Notes: generated by a model from the letters alone, not told the origin. DNA of 16,532 nt from Mageeibacillus sp. UBA1255 (GCA_002308795.1 DBVV01000011.1:1-16532), one strand, 5' to 3'. Positions 6,634 to 14,350 are shown, numbered from the stretch's first letter. Made by a program: numbers and translations.

Positions 6634-8235
6634 TTATTCAGTTTTTTCAGCCTCGGAGGCTTTTTTGCGCGGGCGCCCTCTTCTCGGTGCTTTGGCCGGC
6701 GTTGCTTCAGCTTTCGCTGCAGTTTCAGCTTTCGCTGCAGTTTCGGCTTTCGCTGCTGTTTCGGCTTTTGCGGGAGCTTCGGCTTTCACGGCTTTTTCAG
6801 CTTTCGTCTGAGTTTTGATTCCCGGCTTGGTTTCTGTCTGCGGCTTTGACTCTGACTTGGCAGCCGCTTTTGATCTCGATCTTGACCTCGGCTTTGATGC
6901 CGTTTCAGCTTTAGCAGAAGCCTCAGTTTTAGCAGGTTCCTCAGATCTGACCGGAGTTTCGGCTTTGGCGGGAGCTTCTGCTTTAACGGGAGCTTCGGCT
7001 TTGGCGGGCGTTTCGGTTTTTACCTGAACGTCGTTTTTTGCGGGTGCGTCTGCTTTCGCGGGAACGTCAGCATGCGCTGCGGCAGCCGGCGCTTTCGGCA
7101 CGTCTTCCTTTACTGCATTTTTCTGAACATTGTCCCTGGATACATTCTTTGACTGGCGGCGTCCTCTTCCGCGTGAACGCTGACCCGAACGGGCCGGAGC
7201 GGCGGAAACTTTTTCAGCAGCCTTTGCCTCAGCTTCATTGACGGTTTCGGGTTTTACTTCCGCATGAGCATTTTCGGCGATACCGGGAACAGCGGCGTCT
7301 TTTTCTGCCGTTTTAGCCGCGGCATCACGCTCTTCCTTCATCTTGCGCTTCTCTTCAGGCTTAAGCCTCAGCAGGTAATTGCTCGGCCCCTTCTGGCGGT
7401 TTTCGCAAAAACCGAGAGAAAGGAAATATGTCGTCCATATCTTACGCTTCCCGGCGAACAGCGGCAGGTCTGCGTAGTCGTTCACGTCAAGGTTGGGGAA
7501 CTTCTGCTTCAGTTTGTTGATCATCGTGCTGGCGGAGAACCAGCCGTCATCTTCTTCACACTCGTAAAGAAAATCACGGATCGCGCTCCTGAGTTCACGG
7601 TCGCTTAAGACTTTGGTGCTCTGCTCAGGCACGGGTTCTTCTTCGTGCACTTCAGGCACGGGCTCTTTTACGTCTTCCACGGTAGCGGTATCGCTGCCAA
7701 AACCATTTTCGTCCGGGACTTCGGCGGTGATCCTGGCTCTCGGCCCCTGCTTATGTGCGGACAATCTCAGCTTTTTCTGTTCAGTGCGTTCTTCGGCAAT
7801 TCGCCTGGATTCGCGCAGTACGATGAAATCAGTGCAGGCTGCTCTGAATGACGCGGGGGCAACGTCGTCGCCCATTCCTATCACGATCATCCCGCTTTCT
7901 CTTAACCTGAGCGCAAGCCTCGTGAAATCGCTGTCGTTCGTAACGATCGCGAAGCCGTCAACTTCTCCGGTGTACAGTATGTCCATAGCCTCGATAACCA
8001 TGGCTATATCAGTCGCGTTTTTACCCTTAATGTAATTAAACTGCTGCACCGGCGTAAGTGCGAATTCAACAAGTTTTTCTTTAAGCATGCTGCGGTTATA
8101 TTCAGCCCAGTTTCCGTAGATCCTGCGGTAAGTGGCGGCCCCGTAAAGAGAAATCTCGCCGAAGATGCGTTCGAAACGCTCCGGCGAGACATTATCCGCG
8201 TCAATAAGCACCGCAAATTTCTTTTGATCTTCCAT
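6634..8235 (-). CDS. NYN-domain (PIN-like, LabA-type) putative RNase with OST-HTH/LOTUS-like domain and repetitive basic tail
   Basis: The 533-residue cytoplasmic protein begins with a NYN domain (about 5-142). It carries the four acidic positions expected of a metal-dependent nuclease: D12 and D14 in LIDADN, D76 in ATDIAM, and D101/D103 in VTNDSDF. A variable linker follows, then about 208-292 (LSDRELRSAIRDFLYE, GWFSASTMINKLKQKFPNL, YLLRLK) resembling the LOTUS/OST-HTH RNA-binding fold usual in this family. From about 295 the sequence is low-complexity Lys/Ala/Glu/Pro, with repeats such as KAETAA and PAKAEAP and SR-rich patches. It ends in an AT-hook-like RRGRPRK (518-524). The start is supported by AGGAGG eight bases upstream, and a promoter and 5' hairpin precede it. 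It is probably an RNA nuclease or RNA-binding regulator; its target is unknown. The tail may bind nucleic acid non-specifically. Confidence 0.85.
   Translation of the reverse strand: MEDQKKFAVLIDADNVSPERFERIFGEISLYGAATYRRIYGNWAEYNRSMLKEKLVEFALTPVQQFNYIKGKNATDIAMVIEAMDILYTGEVDGFAIVTNDSDFTRLALRLRESGMIVIGMGDDVAPASFRAACTDFIVLRESRRIAEERTEQKKLRLSAHKQGPRARITAEVPDENGFGSDTATVEDVKEPVPEVHEEEPVPEQSTKVLSDRELRSAIRDFLYECEEDDGWFSASTMINKLKQKFPNLDVNDYADLPLFAGKRKIWTTYFLSLGFCENRQKGPSNYLLRLKPEEKRKMKEERDAAAKTAEKDAAVPGIAENAHAEVKPETVNEAEAKAAEKVSAAPARSGQRSRGRGRRQSKNVSRDNVQKNAVKEDVPKAPAAAAHADVPAKADAPAKNDVQVKTETPAKAEAPVKAEAPAKAETPVRSEEPAKTEASAKAETASKPRSRSRSKAAAKSESKPQTETKPGIKTQTKAEKAVKAEAPAKAETAAKAETAAKAETAAKAEATPAKAPRRGRPRKKASEAEKTE
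6706..6777 (-). repeat. 18-base tandem repeat inside the NYN gene tail (about four units)
   Basis: Units at 6706-6723 and 6724-6741 are identical (TTCAGCTTTCGCTGCAGT on the plus strand). The units at 6742-6759 and 6760-6777 differ at a few positions. Each encodes one copy of a KAETAA-type hexapeptide. The near identity of the first two units suggests recent slippage, so copy number may vary between strains. A more diverged PAKxE/VKxE repeat covers roughly 6905-7070. Confidence 0.85.
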
Positions 8236-8262
8236 ATCGTTTTCCTCCTTTCTTCAGTGATA

Positions 8263-8292
8263 GCGTTAAGGAGCAGTCGTGCTCCTTAACGC
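8263..8292 (-). promoter_or_regulatory. Perfect 13-bp-stem hairpin in the leader of the NYN gene
   Basis: GCGTTAAGGAGCA (8263-8275) and its exact reverse complement (8280-8292) are separated by GTCG. On the minus strand the stem begins at about the first transcribed base predicted from the -10 box at 8305-8300 and ends 27 bases before the NYN start codon. No T tract follows on that strand. It could be a 5' mRNA stabiliser, a dyad operator just past the transcription start, or a terminator of the preceding lipoprotein gene that does not depend on a U tract. Confidence 0.75.
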
Positions 8293-8299
8293 GTCAATA

Positions 8300-8328
8300 A
8301 TTATAGCATTTTTTTTACGAAAGGGCAA
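8300..8328 (-). promoter_or_regulatory. Putative sigma-A promoter of the NYN gene
   Basis: A consensus TATAAT (8305-8300) is preceded after 17 bases by TTGCCC (8328-8323). The -35 box lies within the last codons of the upstream lipoprotein gene, whose stop is at 8317-8315. The predicted transcription start is near 8293, at the base of the 13-bp hairpin. Confidence 0.6.
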
Positions 8329-9625
8329 TGACGTCGCCATCCGAACAGCGAACGGTGATCTTAGGCGTTTCTCCGGCGTTCCAATGCGCGCCCTTCACGA
8401 TTTTTTCCCACTCGGCGGCGGTACCTGCGTAATTGATCACCTCAAGGTCTCTGCAGTCCGCGAATGCACTCTCGCCGATGGTCTTAAGGCTCGCAGGAAG
8501 ATCGGCTTCCCTGAGCCAGTCGCAGTATTTGAAAGCGTTGAAGCTTATCTCTGTAACGCCCTCGGGAACGGGAGCTTTATACATAAATTTGCAGCCAAAG
8601 CAGGCGTAGTCGCCGATCTTCTTCATACCGTCAACGAAAGAAAACGTCGTCGTCGGATTTGACGGCGGATAGAAGACAAGTACCGTCTTATCTTTGTTGT
8701 AAAGAATCTTCCCTTCATCCGAAGAATAATATTTATTGTTTTCATCGACGGTCAGGTGCTTCAGCGCGGTGCAGTCCAGAAACGCGGTGGGGGGTATCTT
8801 TTCAACGCCGGCAGGAAAAACGAACTGCCCGATGTTTCTGGCGCAGACAAATGCGTACGGCGCGATTTCGGTCACTCCGTCAGGGATATTGTAAAATGTG
8901 TAGGGCTTGCCCGCGGGGAACCAGACGACTTTCTTCCCGTCCTTTGAATAGACAACGCCGTCAACGTCCTTGAACGCGTTGTTGTTTTCGCCCACTTCCA
9001 CCACCATAAGCGTGTAGTCGTACCAGAATGCGCCTTCTGCGATCGTTTCCACGCTGTCGGGCAACGTAAATTTGCGTATCCCGGTGACGGCGCAGTGATC
9101 GGCGGGGTAGCAGATCAGCGTTTTCCCGTCCTTGGAGTAAAGCACTCCCTCGACGGAGCTAAAATACGGATTCCCGGCGTCAACTTCGATCTGCATCAGC
9201 CCGATCTTGGTAAGCGCGCTGTACGCGAGCTTTTTTACGCTCGCAGGAAGAGTTACTTTATGGACAGCCCCTTCGGCACCGGTGAGTGCGTAACTCCAGA
9301 TCCCCGTTACGCTAAGCCCGTCAGCCTCGGCAGGGAAAACGACATCGGGTCCGCTCCCTTTATAAGACATCGCGTACGCTGTTCCGTCTCCGAGGTCCAA
9401 AAACATAAAATCGCCGTTTTCGAAAAGTCTGCCTTCAGGCTGCGGTTCTTCCGCTCTGCCCCAAACAACAGATGCACCGTCCTCCGTATGAGTCGGATCG
9501 GGCTTTTCGGTATTCTTGTTCGATAAGTCGGGAAACATATCATTTCCAACCTTGCCGCCGCCACTGCAGGCAGGGAGCGAAAGAACGATCGCCGCGGCAA
9601 GAAGGATTAAAATCAGTTTTTTCAT
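8315..9625 (-). CDS. Predicted lipoprotein with BspA-type leucine-rich repeats (LRR_5)
   Basis: The 436-residue protein starts with a lipoprotein signal (MKKLILILLAAAIVLSLPAC), with the lipobox cysteine at 20, followed by a Gly/Asp/Pro-rich linker to about 60. The rest is a BspA-like right-handed LRR array. It has several LPxSVxxIxxxAF-type units, for example LPDSVETIAEGAF (188-200), IPDGVTEIAPYAF (247-259), VPEGVTEISFNAF (353-365) and LPASLKTIGESAF (376-388). Between them are three copies of a characteristic hairpin unit, EGVLYSKDGKTLICYP (159-174), DGVVYSKDGKKVVWFP (222-237) and EGKILYNKDKTVLVFYP (304-320). Such proteins are usually surface-exposed binding or adhesion proteins; no catalytic motif is visible. 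AGGAG lies eight bases before the ATG. Family assignment is firm; the ligand is unknown. Confidence 0.88.
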   Translation of the reverse strand: MKKLILILLAAAIVLSLPACSGGGKVGNDMFPDLSNKNTEKPDPTHTEDGASVVWGRAEEPQPEGRLFENGDFMFLDLGDGTAYAMSYKGSGPDVVFPAEADGLSVTGIWSYALTGAEGAVHKVTLPASVKKLAYSALTKIGLMQIEVDAGNPYFSSVEGVLYSKDGKTLICYPADHCAVTGIRKFTLPDSVETIAEGAFWYDYTLMVVEVGENNNAFKDVDGVVYSKDGKKVVWFPAGKPYTFYNIPDGVTEIAPYAFVCARNIGQFVFPAGVEKIPPTAFLDCTALKHLTVDENNKYYSSDEGKILYNKDKTVLVFYPPSNPTTTFSFVDGMKKIGDYACFGCKFMYKAPVPEGVTEISFNAFKYCDWLREADLPASLKTIGESAFADCRDLEVINYAGTAAEWEKIVKGAHWNAGETPKITVRCSDGDVIALS

Positions 9626-9713
9626 ATAATATTCTCCTGTTTATAACGTGATCATTTGACGATCCATCCGGCAAAGCCTTCGGCATACTGCTCCTCTGAT
9701 CTGCACGGCTTTC

Positions 9714-9742
9714 ACTGTATCATAATTCTTCCTATAAATCAA
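9714..9742 (-). promoter_or_regulatory. Putative promoter of the LRR lipoprotein gene
   Basis: TTGATT (9742-9737) and TACAGT (9719-9714) on the minus strand are 17 bases apart, each matching four of six consensus bases. The implied leader is about 80 bases. It contains a possible short upstream reading frame starting at 9686, discussed in the findings. Confidence 0.45.
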
Positions 9743-9776
9743 CAGCCATTTTCAACCCGGACCGGTCAAGTATTTC

Positions 9777-9807
9777 TTGACAAAAAGGCGGTGAAATATG
9801 GTAAAAT
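9777..9807 (+). promoter_or_regulatory. Putative promoter of the polA-coaE-GH43 operon
   Basis: A perfect TTGACA (9777-9782) is followed after 19 bases by TAAAAT (9802-9807). The spacer is slightly long. Transcription would then start near 9814, leaving a leader of only about 14 bases that holds little beyond the GGGGGAG ribosome binding site. This excludes the earlier in-frame ATG at 9798 as the start of PolA. Confidence 0.6.
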
Positions 9808-9827
9808 GCGGCGGGGGAGATGATCGA

Positions 9828-12584
9828 ATGGAAACACTTCTCGTCATTGACGGCAACAGCATTATAAACCGTGCTTTCTACGGCACGCAGAGCAGCTTTA
9901 TGAAAAACGCAGAAGGATTGCCCACGGGCGCGATCTTCGGATTCCTGACGATATTTTTTAAACATATTGACGGCCTGAAACCTGCGTACGCGGCTGTTGC
10001 GTTCGATATGAAAGCTCCCACGTTCCGCCATAAAATGTATACCGCGTATAAAGGAACGCGCAAACCGATGCCTGAAGAACTTGCCGCCCAGCTTCCGGTG
10101 CTTAAAGAACTTTTAGACGCTATGGGAGTTAAGCGTATCGAGTTGGAGGGTTATGAGGCTGACGATATTCTCGGCACGCTTTCGAAACGGTTTTCGGCGG
10201 AAAACGGTAACAGGGCGATCATCCTCACGGGGGACAGAGACGCTCTCCAGCTGGTCGATGAGAACGTTTCGGTGATGCTCGCGGGGAATAAAGCGGATGT
10301 GCTTTACAGTCCGGCGGTCGTTGCTGAGAATTACGGCGGTCTTGTTCCCGCTCAGCTCATAGATCTTAAGGCGCTTCAGGGAGACAGTTCGGACAATATC
10401 CCCGGCGTTCCGGGCGTTGGTCCGAAGACAGCGACCGAACTGATACAGCAATACGGAAGCCTTGACGGGGTGTATGCGCACCTTGATGAAATACCGAAAG
10501 CGGGGCTCAGGCAGAAACTTGCGGATAATAAAAGCCTTGCGTATCTAAGCCTCGATCTTGGGCGCATAAACACGGCTGTGCCGCTCGATCTCGGCGAAGG
10601 CGGTACACAGACGCTCCGGCTTGGAAAAGGCGATACAGAGGCTCTGAAGGCCATTTCTGACAGGCTCGAGTTCAAGCGCTGGGAGAAGCGCCTTACGAGC
10701 GGCTCCGTTTTTTCGGTAACCGCAGGCGACGGTCCGGTTCGTGCGGAGGGCGGCTATCCGGCGCAGAAAAACACGGCGCAGGAGCGCAGATCTGAAACGC
10801 CAGGCACAATTTCACTGTTTGATTTTGCCAATGAAACGACAGGCGGAAGCGTTAGCGCAGCGGGCGAAGGGGAGAACGGCTCCGGAGAGGATCTAGAGAA
10901 ATGCGAAATGATCTCCTCCGGTGATTTTTCCGGAAGACTCTTAAAGGACGGATCCGATACGGTTTTCATAGATTATAAAGAGGCAGAAGGCGCGGCAGCA
11001 TTTTATGCAAAAAGTGCATCCGGCGGTTTTTACGGCTGTGCGGTCAATGCTTCTACTGCAGAGGCTGCAGTAAATCCGCTGCCGGACGATCTGAAAAAAC
11101 TGCTTGAAGATCCTTCGGTCGGGAAGGTCCTGTTCAAATCCAAACCATTCTTGCGGCAATGCTTCAAAAACGGCATAGAGTTCAGAGGAACAAAAGGAGA
11201 CCTGTCGCTCGCGTCATACCTGCTTGATTCGACGAGAGGATCCGACGACTACGCGATGGTCGTGCGATTCCTTGCCGGCCGCACTTATCTGAATACACCC
11301 GAAGCGCTTTACATGGCGCACACAGTATCGCTGAAAAAGCTTGACGCCCTCGGGATGACCGCTTTGTATAACGATATCGAACTCCCGCTGGCCGCGGTGC
11401 TCGCGAAAATGGAACTGAGAGGATTCCGCGTTGACCCCGAAGTACTGAAAGAGGAAGGCGCCGAGATGGAGGCGCGGATAGCCCGGCTTCAGGAGGAGAT
11501 TTACAGCTACGCTGGCGGCGAATTCAATATAAATTCCACGAAGCAGCTCGCTAAAGTGCTGTTCGAGGATCTGGGACTTAAAGGCTCGAAGAAGACGAAG
11601 AGCGGATATTCGACCGATTCGGACGTGCTCGAAGGGCTGTATGGCGACCATCCGATAGTGCCTTGCATAATAGAATACAGGCAGAACGCGAAACTAAGAT
11701 CCACTTATATTGACGGCCTGCTGAACGTGATCGATCCGGCAACGTCGCGCGTTCATTCCACCTTTAACCAGAACCTCACCGCCACCGGAAGATTGTCCTC
11801 GTCCGAGCCGAACCTGCAGAACATACCGGTGCGCAGCGAGCTGGGCAAGCTCATCCGCAAGGCGTTCGTGCCTTCGGACAACGATCACGTGCTGATCGAC
11901 GCGGATTATTCGCAGATCGAGCTGAGGGTTTTAGCGTCAATGTCCGGCGATCCTCTTATGATCACAAATTTCGAGAACGACCTTGATATACACACTTCCA
12001 CTGCGGCGGTCGTTAACCGCGTGCCTATGGATATGGTCACTCCGCAGATGCGCTCTCGTGCCAAGGCGGTCAATTTCGGTATCGTTTACGGCATCAGTAC
12101 TTTCGGGCTTGCGCGCGATACAGGGATATCCAATTACGCCGCGAAGCAGCTGATAGACAATTATTTCAGCCATTACCCCGGTATCAAGGCGTTTATGGAA
12201 GGCTGCGTGGCGTTTGCGAAGGAAAACGGTTTTGCTGTGACGCTCATGGGGCGCAGGAGGCCGCTTCCGGAACTCGCTCCTTCGAACAAATATCCTACGC
12301 GCCAGTTCGGAGAGCGTGTGGCAATGAACATGCCAGTTCAGGGGACCGCCGCGGATATCATAAAGCTTGCGATGATCAACGTGGAAAAGGCTCTGGGCGA
12401 GGGCGGATTCAGGTCCAAGCTGATCCTTCAGGTGCATGACGAGCTGCTGATCGACGCGAGAAAAGACGAGGCGGAGGAAGTCGCAGCACTGCTCCAGAGA
12501 GAGATGGAGAACTGTTTTAAACTGAAAGTGCCGCTAAAGGTATCGGTGTCGCAGTCGGACGTGAGCTGGTATTACTGCAAATAA
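9828..12584 (+). CDS. polA: DNA polymerase I
   Basis: Family A polymerase for Okazaki-fragment maturation and repair synthesis; 918 residues. The N-terminal 5'-3' exonuclease shows VIDGNSIINRAFYG (6-19), GYEADD (108-113), LTGDRDALQL (133-142), GDSSDNIPGVPGVGPKTA (185-202). The polymerase has TATGRLSSSEPNLQNIP (651-667), motif A DADYSQIELR (691-700), motif B RSRAKAVNFGIVYG (742-755, K746) and motif C QVHDELLID (868-876). The middle domain (about 355-515) keeps the fold but lacks the Asp-X-Glu and other metal ligands of E. coli proofreading (VFIDYKE at 379-385 instead), so proofreading is probably lost, as in Bacillus and Thermus enzymes. The linker at about 295-355 is long and low-complexity. 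The start at 9828 rests on GGGGGAG eight bases upstream and on the usual N-terminus; an in-frame ATG at 9798 adds ten unconserved residues. First gene of a three-gene group. Confidence 0.98.
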   Translation: METLLVIDGNSIINRAFYGTQSSFMKNAEGLPTGAIFGFLTIFFKHIDGLKPAYAAVAFDMKAPTFRHKMYTAYKGTRKPMPEELAAQLPVLKELLDAMGVKRIELEGYEADDILGTLSKRFSAENGNRAIILTGDRDALQLVDENVSVMLAGNKADVLYSPAVVAENYGGLVPAQLIDLKALQGDSSDNIPGVPGVGPKTATELIQQYGSLDGVYAHLDEIPKAGLRQKLADNKSLAYLSLDLGRINTAVPLDLGEGGTQTLRLGKGDTEALKAISDRLEFKRWEKRLTSGSVFSVTAGDGPVRAEGGYPAQKNTAQERRSETPGTISLFDFANETTGGSVSAAGEGENGSGEDLEKCEMISSGDFSGRLLKDGSDTVFIDYKEAEGAAAFYAKSASGGFYGCAVNASTAEAAVNPLPDDLKKLLEDPSVGKVLFKSKPFLRQCFKNGIEFRGTKGDLSLASYLLDSTRGSDDYAMVVRFLAGRTYLNTPEALYMAHTVSLKKLDALGMTALYNDIELPLAAVLAKMELRGFRVDPEVLKEEGAEMEARIARLQEEIYSYAGGEFNINSTKQLAKVLFEDLGLKGSKKTKSGYSTDSDVLEGLYGDHPIVPCIIEYRQNAKLRSTYIDGLLNVIDPATSRVHSTFNQNLTATGRLSSSEPNLQNIPVRSELGKLIRKAFVPSDNDHVLIDADYSQIELRVLASMSGDPLMITNFENDLDIHTSTAAVVNRVPMDMVTPQMRSRAKAVNFGIVYGISTFGLARDTGISNYAAKQLIDNYFSHYPGIKAFMEGCVAFAKENGFAVTLMGRRRPLPELAPSNKYPTRQFGERVAMNMPVQGTAADIIKLAMINVEKALGEGGFRSKLILQVHDELLIDARKDEAEEVAALLQREMENCFKLKVPLKVSVSQSDVSWYYCK

Positions 12585-12650
12585 GCGGAGAGTTCAAAAT
12601 AGTATTACAGGTTTTAGCGGGTCAAAAAATGATCCGGGAGGAGATAAGTT

Positions 12651-13271
12651 ATGAGAGATCTTAAAGTGCTTGGCGTTACAGGCGGTACGGGGACAGGTAA
12701 ATCGGTCGTGTGCAGGATGCTCAGGGCGAAGGGCGGCAGGGTGATCGACGCCGATCTGGTCGCGAAAAAGACGGAAATGTGCGGAGGAAGCGCGTACGAA
12801 GAAGTCGTTGACCGCTTCGGAACTGAAATACTTGACGCTGACCGCGAGATAGACCGGACGGCGCTGGGAAATATCGTTTTCAACGATCCGGCGGCGCTCA
12901 GGGATCTTAACGCCATTGTCCACAAACACGTGTCGATAGAGATAAAGCGGCGCGTGCGCGAATACCGCGAATCCGACGATGAATCGATCAAATTTATTGT
13001 CCTCGACGTGCCGATCCCGATCGAAGACGGATTTTTTGACACGTGCGACTATATATGGGCGGTTACGGCGAACGACGATTTACGTGTTGAACGGCTGATG
13101 AGGCGCATGAACATATCCGAGGAGGTCGCGGAAAAGCGCATCGCGGCGCAGTGGTCAAACCGCGAGTATGCCGAGATCGCGGACTGCGAGATCGTCAATG
13201 AAGGTTCGGTCGATGAGCTTAAAAAGCTTGTGGATTTCGAATTCAGAAGGTTCTGGGATTTCTGCAATTGA
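12651..13271 (+). CDS. coaE: Dephospho-CoA kinase
   Basis: Catalyses the last step of coenzyme A synthesis, ATP-dependent phosphorylation of the 3'-hydroxyl of dephospho-CoA, in the cytoplasm. The 206-residue length fits the family. A P-loop GGTGTGKS is at 11-18, VIDAD at 31-35 is the conserved acidic substrate-binding stretch, followed by FGTEILDADREIDRTALGNIVF, the LDVPIPIE segment in place of the usual LDxPLLFE, and RMxxx...AEKRIAAQWSNREYAEIAD, the typical lid/R-rich region ending in an Asp. GGAGGAG lies seven bases upstream of the ATG. It follows polA by 66 bases, a neighbour pairing common in Firmicutes, and precedes the GH43 gene by 15 bases. Confidence 0.96.
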   Translation: MRDLKVLGVTGGTGTGKSVVCRMLRAKGGRVIDADLVAKKTEMCGGSAYEEVVDRFGTEILDADREIDRTALGNIVFNDPAALRDLNAIVHKHVSIEIKRRVREYRESDDESIKFIVLDVPIPIEDGFFDTCDYIWAVTANDDLRVERLMRRMNISEEVAEKRIAAQWSNREYAEIADCEIVNEGSVDELKKLVDFEFRRFWDFCN

Positions 13272-13286
13272 CAGGAGGAAATGAAT

Positions 13287-14348
13287 ATGAAACGCTATGA
13301 TTCCATAAGGCCGGGTCAGGTCTGGCTCGATACAAAAGGGGAGAGGATCCAGGCGCACGGAGGGTCTGTAATGTACCTTGACGGCGCTTATTACTGGTAC
13401 GGCGAGAACAAGGAATTTACCGATCCGGCGAAGGGCATCTGGCACTGGGGCGTGCGCTGCTACCGCTCGGAGGATCTCTATAACTGGGACGATCTCGGGC
13501 TGATAATCCCGCCCGATACGGAGAACGAAGCATCCGGCATCCATCCGAAGTCAATGATGGACAGGCCGCATATTATTTACAACAGACGGACGGGAAAGTT
13601 CGTTTGCTGGCTTAAAATCATGCAGAAAGACGGAACGCAGACGGAAACGGTGCTTACGGCGGATAAACTGACCGGCCCGTACGAGATCGTGCGCGAAGGC
13701 TTAAGACCGCTCGGCATGAGTGCGGGAGATTTTGACCTCGCCGTTGCCGACGACGGGAAGGCGTATTACTATTTCGAACGCGTGCATTCTGAGACGATCT
13801 GCGCCGATCTGACCGACGATTACACGGACGTAACGGGGTATTATTCGACGCATTTTCCGCATTCACATCCTCCGTACGTGCGCGAGGCGACCGCGCATTT
13901 TATCCGCCGCCACAAACATTATCTCGTCACGTCGGGGACAACGGGCTACCTGCCCAATCCGTCCGAGGTAGCCGTCGCAGATTCGTGGCACGGTCCTTAC
14001 ACGGTGCTGGGCGATCCTCATCCTGCGGACAATACCCGTACTTCTTTCCACAGCCAGATCTCGAGTGTGTTCAAGGTCCCGGGAAAGAAGGACCTGTACA
14101 TCGCCTGCGCAGACCGCTGGAGGCCTGACGCGATGGACGCTGCGTATCCAGAATACGCCAGAGCGTTCGATATCATGTTCGACCCTGATGCCACGGCAGA
14201 AGATCGCGCTGAAGCCGGCAGAATAATGGCCTCGATCCCTCCGGAAAAGACGCGCGAGGCGGATTACGTGTGGCTGCCTTTCCATTTCGAAGGGGATATG
14301 GCGTTCCTGGACTGGCGCGACGAATGGCGGATCGAAGAGTTTGAATGA
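13287..14348 (+). CDS. GH43 glycosidase, resembling exo-beta-1,3-galactanases (GH43 subfamily 24/34-like)
   Basis: Predicted five-bladed beta-propeller glycosidase of 353 residues; numbering here adds two for an upstream ATG. Hallmarks are RIQAHGGSVMYLDGAYYWYGENK (motif start at 22), GVRCYRSEDLYNWDDLG, DRPHIIYN (94-101), REATAHF (201-207), SGTTGYLPNPSEVAVA and HSQISSVF (257-264). From memory, GH43_24 exo-beta-1,3-galactanases use a Glu acid and an unusual Gln base; E202 and Q259 occupy suitable positions and spacing. The position usually Glu before RP-x-x-x-YN is Asp94 here. There is no signal peptide, so it probably acts in the cytoplasm on imported galacto-oligosaccharides. The ATG at 13287 is eight bases after AGGAGG, while the one at 13281 is only two bases away and less likely. 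Placement directly after coaE suggests co-transcription with polA-coaE. Family firm, substrate uncertain. Confidence 0.87.
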   Translation: MKRYDSIRPGQVWLDTKGERIQAHGGSVMYLDGAYYWYGENKEFTDPAKGIWHWGVRCYRSEDLYNWDDLGLIIPPDTENEASGIHPKSMMDRPHIIYNRRTGKFVCWLKIMQKDGTQTETVLTADKLTGPYEIVREGLRPLGMSAGDFDLAVADDGKAYYYFERVHSETICADLTDDYTDVTGYYSTHFPHSHPPYVREATAHFIRRHKHYLVTSGTTGYLPNPSEVAVADSWHGPYTVLGDPHPADNTRTSFHSQISSVFKVPGKKDLYIACADRWRPDAMDAAYPEYARAFDIMFDPDATAEDRAEAGRIMASIPPEKTREADYVWLPFHFEGDMAFLDWRDEWRIEEFE

Positions 14349-14350
14349 TT

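Larger units (their letters stand above)
9626..9827. other. Divergent intergenic region between the LRR lipoprotein gene and polA
   Basis: This 202-base stretch holds the two back-to-back promoters annotated separately, about 35 bases apart at their -35 boxes, and both ribosome binding sites. I see no RNA gene or riboswitch-like structure in it. The only other item is the possible 48-residue upstream reading frame on the minus strand beginning at 9686. Confidence 0.6.

Noticed and set aside
6706..7070. CRISPR-like or minisatellite array
   Set aside because: The repeats are contiguous, have no spacers, and lie in frame inside the NYN gene tail; they are coding low-complexity repeats.
8263..8316. 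Intrinsic terminator on the plus strand (13-bp hairpin followed later by eight T)
   Set aside because: The T run is about 16 bases from the stem and no plus-strand gene lies to its left that would need termination.
6634..9625. NYN protein plus LRR lipoprotein as a defence or toxin-antitoxin system
   Set aside because: The NYN gene has its own promoter, no small antitoxin-like gene is adjacent, and the LRR protein is a typical surface lipoprotein. Nothing beyond adjacency supports a system.
9798..9827. Earlier PolA start at 9798
   Set aside because: It overlaps the predicted -10 box and has no good ribosome binding site; the ATG at 9828 has GGGGGAG and the usual N-terminus.
11937..12437. 166-codon minus-strand reading frame
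   Set aside because: It is antisense to the conserved polymerase domain of polA (motifs A to C).
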